The notes below the pieces were generated by a model. That model searched no databases, was not told the DNA's origin, and saw only the letters and a program-made list of their open reading frames with translations. The translations under genes were made by a program, and so were the position numbers. Below, in pieces: positions 58,690 to 64,000 of a stretch of 64,000 bases of DNA. The DNA comes from Calliopum simillimum (lineage: Eukaryota; Arthropoda; Insecta; Diptera; Lauxaniidae): the NCBI GenBank assembly GCA_951812925.1, contig OX638370.1, forward strand, positions 93,200,897 to 93,264,896, in the 5' to 3' direction. How positions within the stretch are numbered: position 1 is the first letter of the stretch; every line of letters starts with the position of its first letter.

Positions 58690-59060
58690 ACGTACACATT
58701 TAAAGTGCAAAAAAAGTGGAAGTGAAACATATTTTTATTTTAGTTTATACTTTAAGTTATAGCTCTTACATAGCACTATAATTAGTGCCAACTTTAATAG
58801 CAGGCAAAGTCCTGGTTCTAAGGTACACGCAAAAAAAGGACACAAAACGAACGTGACAAAAATAGATGTAGTTTTCGTGCCTATTCAAAGAAAGTCAGAA
58901 TTCAGCGAAACAAGTCAGAATTTTTAAGTGCAAATAATTTTAAAATCTTAAGCAATAATATTACATTTTGTTTGATTCATACATCTTCTGTACTTTTCTT
59001 TGTATTGTTCATAATCTGAATCGATACGTGACAATATGAACGTGACATTTTTTCCAGCCT
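58690..59060 (-). repeat. inverted partner of the 15725-16113 repeat
   Basis: Aligns in reverse complement with 15725-16113 over its whole length, bounded by GTGACGAACGT at one end and ACGTGACATTTTTTC at the other. Noncoding. Confidence 0.85.
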
Positions 59061-59129
59061 ACAAATTTTAAATTGAAAATCTTTCAAAAAACCAGGATTT
59101 CCCAGTGAATGTTGGAACACCTTATCTTG

Positions 59130-59290
59130 TTAGGTTGACGTGGCTTCACCAATTTTACCAAAGGATGTCAATTGTTCCAACCCATTTTAAATGTGTACCA
59201 AATCTCATAAATTTTGAGTTTCTTTTTTTTAAGGAGCGTGGCATCGCCAATTTTCCCAAGGAACATTATTTTTTTCTGGCGCTCTGTCTG
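59130..59290. repeat. two diverged tandem units
   Basis: GACGTGGCTTCACCAATTTTA followed by CCAAAGGA (59139) and GCGTGGCATCGCCAATTTTC followed by CCAAGGAA (59237) are about 98 bp apart. Confidence 0.55.
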
Positions 59291-59519
59291 CATGTATGAA
59301 AAATATTGCCAAGCGTCAAAAACTTATGTTTTCTTGCTGGACAATTTTTGCTAGCAAAATTTTATCCAGTAAAAACTTAAAGCTCTCCAATAACAAACTG
59401 TCAATTCACTCTCACACTTTCTCTCTCGTTACTGGAGTTTTGGGTAAGACAAACGAGTTTCAGTAACAATTTATACAAATTATAACAAATTATCACAAAA
59501 CATACAGACCTAATAAAAA

Positions 59520-59745
59520 TAGTTATTTCAAATAAATGACATTGGTAACGACCGAATCGCTACTCTGTTTTAAAAATTTTGGACTGTAAATTCTCGCCGC
59601 ATTTGTCGCTCGAAATCTCTTTTCGCTAAATCGTTGTGTCATAAACACTTCCAAATGTACTCGTGTAACTTGTCGCAAGTAGCGATACGCGTCGCATTGC
59701 GCGATGCGAATACGCTGAGTCATAAACACAGCCTTAATGCTCTTC
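59520..59745 (-). repeat. TGTGTTTATGA repeat, copy 1, just upstream of the dehydrogenase
   Basis: The minus strand begins AAGGCTGTGTTTATGACTCA, GCGTATTCGCATCGCGC. The distal half (TTTATTTGAAATAA, CATTGGTAACGACC and AACACTTCCA-type text) is matched in the same orientation at 63065-63195. The proximal end is matched in inverted orientation at 62325. Confidence 0.8.
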
Positions 59746-59963
59746 ATATGCCGTTATCTCTCGGAATTTTCTCGTTGATTCTCGCACCATTTTAAAGGGC
59801 ATGTCTGTGCAACATCTTTGTGTGGTGAAGATGTGTTGATACTTGCATATGTGTAAAAAAAAAAATTATTTTTAAATTCCATGTCAAAAACTTCAAAAAT
59901 AAATTTAAAAAACTGTCTCAATTGTTTATAAAAAAAAAGCAACAACAATCAACACAATTTTCA

Positions 59964-60935
59964 ATGCTTCAAAAAAAGTTTATACGCTTCATGTGTACTA
60001 CCAGAAGATCCACTACGTCGCGTAATATCGGTTTTGTTGGCCTCGGTAACATGGGCTCACAAATGTCTCTGCAATTATTGGAGCGTGGGCATAAACTACA
60101 TATTCATGATATTTCCAAAGAGGCTTTAGCGCCCATTCAAGGACAAGGTGCAATTACCTACGACAACGCTGCCGATTTGATTAAGGAATGCGATTTTGTC
60201 ATCACAATGTTGCCGGACAGTGAGGCTGTTTCGCAAGTTTACAGCGATATGACTTCAAATGGCATCCATAGATCAACAATTTTTATTGATGCATCGACGA
60301 CTGCACCCGATTTAGCGCGCACAGTACATCAGCTGATCAAGCTGCGCGGTGGTCGTTTTGTTGACGCCCCAGCATCAGGCAGTGTCTTCTCTGCATCACA
60401 GGCTACACTCGCTTTTATGGTAGGCGGTAAGCGCAATGAGTTTTTAGCAGTGCACGATATACTCAAGTGCATGGGAAATCATGTTATACATTGCGGTGAC
60501 GTTGGCATGGGTCAGGTGGCTAATCTCTGCAATATTATGCTGTTGGCTATTTCGATGATAGGCGTGGCAGAAACAATGAATCTGGCCATAAGCTTAGGAT
60601 TGGAAGCACAAACATTTGCGCAAATTCTGAATATGTCGACGGGCCGTTGTTGGGTCTCAGAACTGTACAATCCAGTGCCGGGTGTGCCAACGAAAGCACC
60701 AGTTAATGATTTATTACGTGGCGGATTAAGGACAGAGCAAGTGGCCAAGGGCTTGGACATGATAATGAAATTGGCAATTGCTACAAATGCAACTGTTACG
60801 ATGGGCTCTGTAGCGCATCAATTTTTTCGTTTACTGAAGAGTCATGGCAAGGGGAAGCAGGATATATCGATTGCTTACGATTTTATCAAAGATAAACATG
60901 AGACAGGAAATACGAAAAAAGGGAAAACGTCATGA
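59964..60935 (+). CDS. Hibadh-like: 3-hydroxyisobutyrate dehydrogenase-like protein, intronless, catalytic site altered
   Basis: 323 residues from the ATG at 59964; an in-frame TTG further upstream is not a eukaryotic start. Residues 1-20 are basic and hydroxyl-rich, fitting a mitochondrial targeting peptide. NAD-binding fold: GLGNMG at 26-31, with an acidic D49 ending beta-2 that favours NAD over NADP. Substrate loop: DAPASGSVFSAS from 134 (the family usually has SGG). The dimer/C-terminal domain includes NMSTGRCW and YNPVPGVP near 223-242. The family normally oxidises 3-hydroxyisobutyrate in valine breakdown and uses a Lys with an Asn four residues on. Here that site reads QVANLCNIML: N187 and I191. 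Length is close to the usual 300-335. Lack of introns and catalytic loss suggest a retrogene or pseudo-enzyme under unknown selection. The frame is intact, arguing against simple decay. Confidence 0.93.
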   Translation: MLQKKFIRFMCTTRRSTTSRNIGFVGLGNMGSQMSLQLLERGHKLHIHDISKEALAPIQGQGAITYDNAADLIKECDFVITMLPDSEAVSQVYSDMTSNGIHRSTIFIDASTTAPDLARTVHQLIKLRGGRFVDAPASGSVFSASQATLAFMVGGKRNEFLAVHDILKCMGNHVIHCGDVGMGQVANLCNIMLLAISMIGVAETMNLAISLGLEAQTFAQILNMSTGRCWVSELYNPVPGVPTKAPVNDLLRGGLRTEQVAKGLDMIMKLAIATNATVTMGSVAHQFFRLLKSHGKGKQDISIAYDFIKDKHETGNTKKGKTS

Positions 60936-60975
60936 AAGTAACGGTGATGCGAACTTTTTCTTTCTTTTTTTATGA

Positions 60976-60981
60976 AATAAA
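60976..60981 (+). terminator. polyadenylation signal AATAAA
   Basis: A canonical AATAAA lies 41 bp after the dehydrogenase stop codon, following a T-rich stretch. It supports a short 3'UTR. Confidence 0.7.
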
Positions 60982-60989
60982 ACTAAGTC

Positions 60990-62320
60990 AAAGAATTGCA
61001 GAAACGAAAATGAGTTTTTTTATCTTAATATGGCGGGCCAGCAGTTTTCATGTGCGTGCCAAAATTTGATATTTTCACTAAAGAAGGGTTTTTTGGTTTT
61101 TTGAGCGTCGACTTCATCAGAATAGAGCGCTATGAAATGTCTAAAGTATATATCAAGTACACGGTTAGGCGGTTAGGTCTAGAACACTTTTTTGGGGACC
61201 CATAGGCTAGTGCTACATAATACATTCATTGTATCTCACTTGAAATTATCGATTTTTGTGGTAAGATTTCAGTAACTTATGTAAACAAAGCAGAAGACCT
61301 TCGTACCACACTTAGTCAATTGCATAGGCAATCTCGATGGAGTACCCTTTGATTTCGAAAGCGCTACTTATCTCATTGTCTAAAGCCAAAGAGTTAATGA
61401 TTCTACTGTGAAAAGTAAAACGGCATAAGTATTAAGTAGTTGAAAACGTTTCGATTCCACTTCGAAAATAAAACGTCATTAAAAAGTTTTCGAAATGAAA
61501 ACTAATTGAAACTGCACGGATTGCGGAACATGCCGGTATGCAAAAATTTCATTTTCCCACGGTTCCAACAAAAAAATAGCAATGGCATTGCAATTTGCAA
61601 CAAAAAGAAGACAACAATCTGAAGAAGAAAACAATAGAAATAACTGCAAATTCCGACACATTAACGCAATCGCTTTTGATGGTGGAGAAAAAGCGCATGC
61701 GTAGCCAATAAATGAAGAAGAAGAAACAAAAGCAACAAAAAACACAATGTAACGTTAATCTACAAAGCGTAGATACATAGAAGAAGACAACATGAGTTAC
61801 AACAAAAAGCAACAACAACACAATACCAAAGTGTTTACATAAAGAAAACACAAAAAACTAGGGAAGTGCGACAAAACGACGAGGCGCGTGATTTTTTTCT
61901 CTGTCGCTGCCTTTGAAAAACTTTTACCGCTTTGTTGTTTTTTAAAGAAAAATGTAAAAACAAAAAAAAAAAAGTAAAGCAAAAGAAAAAGAAAAAAAAT
62001 CTTGAATGCTTAACACATGTTGTTGTTGTTTTAACAGTTGTCGCGCGATTTGCAAATGTAACAGTAGCACTCACTAGCGACAACAACAAATTCAACATGG
62101 GACGCGCGTGAGATTTTGCTTGATATCCGTAAAATGCGAAAGTGCAACAACATTAGCGCGTAAACTTTTGTTTTTGCAGTTGTTGTTTTTGTTTTCCGTT
62201 GTAGATTTGCTTAGCTTTCTATTGTAATTTAACTTTGACTTTGAACATGTTGCAACACATCCCTTCTTTTGGTGTCAGCAACATTTTTTTGAGTAGGTAC
62301 CGAAAATAGTTTCAAAACTT
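60990..62320. other. no gene seen; CAACAA and GAAGAA tracts
   Basis: Purine-rich A/G runs at 61610-61740 and 61920-62000 and GTTGTTG near 62020 and 62180. The opposite-strand frames of 61-100 codons are F/L/C-rich translations of these and are not genes. Confidence 0.5.
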
Positions 62321-62324
62321 TAGG

Positions 62325-62480
62325 CTGTGTTTATGAACGAGCGTATTCGCATCGCGGCGATGCGACGATTATCGCTCGATTGCAGCGTAATCTCCAGCGA
62401 CAGAGTTTTTATGATCTAGCGGAATTGCAAGCGATTGAATACTTATTGCACGTATTGGAAATTTCACGATTGCTCCCAAA
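62325..62480 (+). repeat. TGTGTTTATGA repeat, copy 2, inverted relative to copy 1
   Basis: AGGCTGTGTTTATGAACGAG then CGTATTCGCATCGCGGCGAT matches the proximal end of 59520-59745 in opposite orientation. Confidence 0.7.
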
Positions 62481-62739
62481 AATTTGAAAGAAGATGTCAA
62501 AAAAATGAGTTGAGAATTTTTTGATGGTAATTTAGAGGTTTTATGCAAAATCTGGGCCCGATGCGGTTTTTATTTTCTTTCGACCTCAAAAATGCTCGAA
62601 ATATATGGTGCGATACATCAAATTTTTCGCCTTTAATCAAGGCATATAAAAAAATTATACCTGGAACATTTTATCAATTATGTATAGTTTTTTAGATAAA
62701 ATATCCACAAGAAAGGTAATTTCGAAATTTCATTCTTTT

Positions 62740-63055
62740 CTAAAACACTCAAACTTCATATTTTATAAAACTTGTTGTTCCAAGGATACCATGAAATCAC
62801 GCAAGGAATAATTTTTTAGAACATTTTAACCCATTATAATGTGTTGTTATGGATCTTTTTGACCGCTTGTTCCAAAAACTGGGTTGTCCCATAAGGAACA
62901 TTTTTCAAAACTCATTATATTCTCTTTTTGTGGGTCTGTTTGACCTCTTCTCCCAAAAATGGGTTAAGATGTTCCACAAAAATATTCTATAGAAAATTTC
63001 ACTAGTGTTTTCCAAAAACAAGAAATGCTTGAAACTTAAATATAATGCGGAAAAC
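62740..63055 (+). repeat. direct relative of 15340-15560
   Basis: AACCCATTATA, TTTTTGACC and CCACAAAAATATTCTA segments occur in the same order as at 15340-15560, with AGAAATGC/AGAAACCA near the end. There is also an internal duplication (AACCCATTATAATG and CAAAACTCATTATATTC). Confidence 0.6.
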
Positions 63056-63064
63056 ATATAATAC

Positions 63065-63195
63065 AAATATTTATTTGAAATAAAAGTCATTGGTAATGAC
63101 CAAATCGCTCGAAATCGGTTTCCGTTAAATCGCTGTATCATAAACACTTCCATATGTACATCGCGCGACGCGAATATGCTCAATCATAGACAAAG
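63065..63195 (-). repeat. TGTGTTTATGA repeat, copy 3
   Basis: TTTATTTGAAATAAAAGTCA, TTGGTAATGACCAAATCGCT and CATAAACACTTCCATATGTA match 59515-59660 in the same orientation. Confidence 0.8.
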
Positions 63196-63209
63196 TCTTA
63201 AGCTTTAAA

Positions 63210-63348
63210 GCCTGTTTCCACCGAAGATTAATGAAGTGATTTAGCCGTAACTCACCTCATTCGTCTTGTATTAAACGTCAACTAATTCTGAAAATTGCCG
63301 TAAATCCCAAAATTAATCTTCGTTGGAAACAGGCTATTAATTTCAAGT
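63210..63348. mobile_element. 139-bp MITE with AGCCTGTTTCCAMCGAAGAT termini
   Basis: The two ends are inverted repeats of about 24 bp with one mismatch. The middle (ATGAAGTGATTTAGCCGT, AACTCACCTCATTCG) matches the partial copy at 12384. Confidence 0.88.
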
Positions 63349-64000
63349 ATTAGCGATATTGTCTAGGGAAAAATAGTCAAAATAGTTGTAAGGAATAGTC
63401 CCAGAGTCTATGCCTTATTAAAGTCAAAAAATCAATCTTTGCAGACATCGTCAATTTTCTAATGAATGGATTCGAAAAATGTCGGATTCGATAGATGTCA
63501 TTAAACTAAGAAATTTTTTTGTTTCAAGTAAATTTGTTGATAAAACTTTTTTTTTATACATAATGTGACACTCATGACAATACTTTAAAAAGAGCATTTG
63601 AAAACAATGAAAATATAAATTTTACATTCCCTTGTAATTATGCACGGAGAGAAAAAAGTTTACTAAAATCAAGCACAAATCGTTCTTTACTGAAATATTC
63701 AGAATTGAGCTCAATATAGCACAAAATCATTCCAAAATATGCTAAGCTGGTTCAAAATTCGAGTTCAAATATGGGCATAATATAAATTTTGATAATTAGG
63801 ACCAATTGTGCTCAATGCATGCCATTTTTTTGGCGTGACACTCATGACAATGAACTGATTAGTTCTGTTATAAAAGTGTTATCTCCTAATTCTCTACAAT
63901 ACCACCACATATGTACTCGTAAGACGCTGTCAAATGCTTTTACATTTGCTGGAAACATACTCTGCTGAAGTCAGCAATCGCATCATTGTTTGTCCACTAC
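63349..64000. other. no gene seen; repeated GTGACACTCATGACAAT motif
   Basis: The 17-mer GTGACACTCATGACAAT occurs at 63565 and 63835 here and at 12201. Otherwise AT-rich, with a TTCAAATT/AATTTGAA-like self-complementary patch near 63700-63780. Confidence 0.5.

Noticed and set aside
59922..59963. Longer dehydrogenase start 14 codons upstream
   Set aside because: The upstream codon is TTG, not ATG, and the added residues are poly(K)/poly(Q) from A-rich DNA. The first ATG at 59964 gives a sensible targeting peptide.

Overview
This window looks like intronic and intergenic DNA from a higher dipteran nuclear genome. It is strongly AT-rich, full of CAA/GTT/GCTGCT microsatellites, and packed with nonautonomous DNA transposons. 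It also holds Tc1/mariner-superfamily relics of several subfamilies, a 5'-truncated jockey-type LINE and Helitron/DINE-1-like repeats. A tephritid fruit fly is my best guess, partly because a rosa-type (DD41D) mariner relative is present. That is inference, not proof.

Only one intact protein-coding gene of normal length is visible: an intronless 3-hydroxyisobutyrate dehydrogenase-like ORF (59964-60935, +) with a poly(A) signal just downstream. It keeps the NAD-binding fold, but the family's catalytic Lys and the Asn four residues later are replaced (KxxxN became NxxxI). It may be a retrocopied pseudo-enzyme. One processed pseudogene is clear: a nucleoside diphosphate kinase copy at 33498-33925 (-). 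A candidate promoter plus first exon ends in a strong splice donor at 13321. Two pyrimidine-rich AG|GTGAGT junctions downstream (32027/32028 and 41809/41810) look like recursive-splicing ratchet points. Much of the window may therefore be one very long + strand intron whose later exons lie outside.

Layout. 1-1.3 kb: mariner and pogo/Tigger relics. 2.4-3.9 kb: Helitron-like copy A and a 128-bp tandem array. 7.4-9.5 kb: a MITE, Helitron-like copy B carrying a nested hairpin element, and a GGCGTTATTTC-type repeat. 11 kb: internally deleted mariner with long TIRs. 15-16 kb: GTCACGTTCGTCAC repeat. 18.2-19.7 kb: a 1.3-kb minisatellite. 25.5-27 kb: recurring CATACGTCAT motif. 27.4-28.4 kb: Helitron-like copy C. 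30.3-31.5 kb: near full-length maT-like (DD37D) element with broken transposase. 32-40 kb: NDK pseudogene and several MITEs and foldbacks. 39.29-39.52 kb (-): a tRNA-like unit with A and B boxes followed by a complete type I hammerhead ribozyme. 40-46 kb: hAT MITE and a 1.3-kb inverted-repeat element. 47.6-48.7 kb: Helitron-like copy D split by a jockey insertion with a 13-bp target duplication. 49-56.5 kb: satellite units, two more tRNA-like sequences, a Tc1 relic and a rosa-type element. 57.6-59.1 kb: a 0.7-kb foldback and an inverted partner of the 15-16 kb repeat. 59.5-64 kb: the dehydrogenase gene flanked by related repeats.

The most novel-looking item is the tRNA-like plus hammerhead unit (39291-39524, -). 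Every core nucleotide of the ribozyme and all three stems can be read directly from the sequence.
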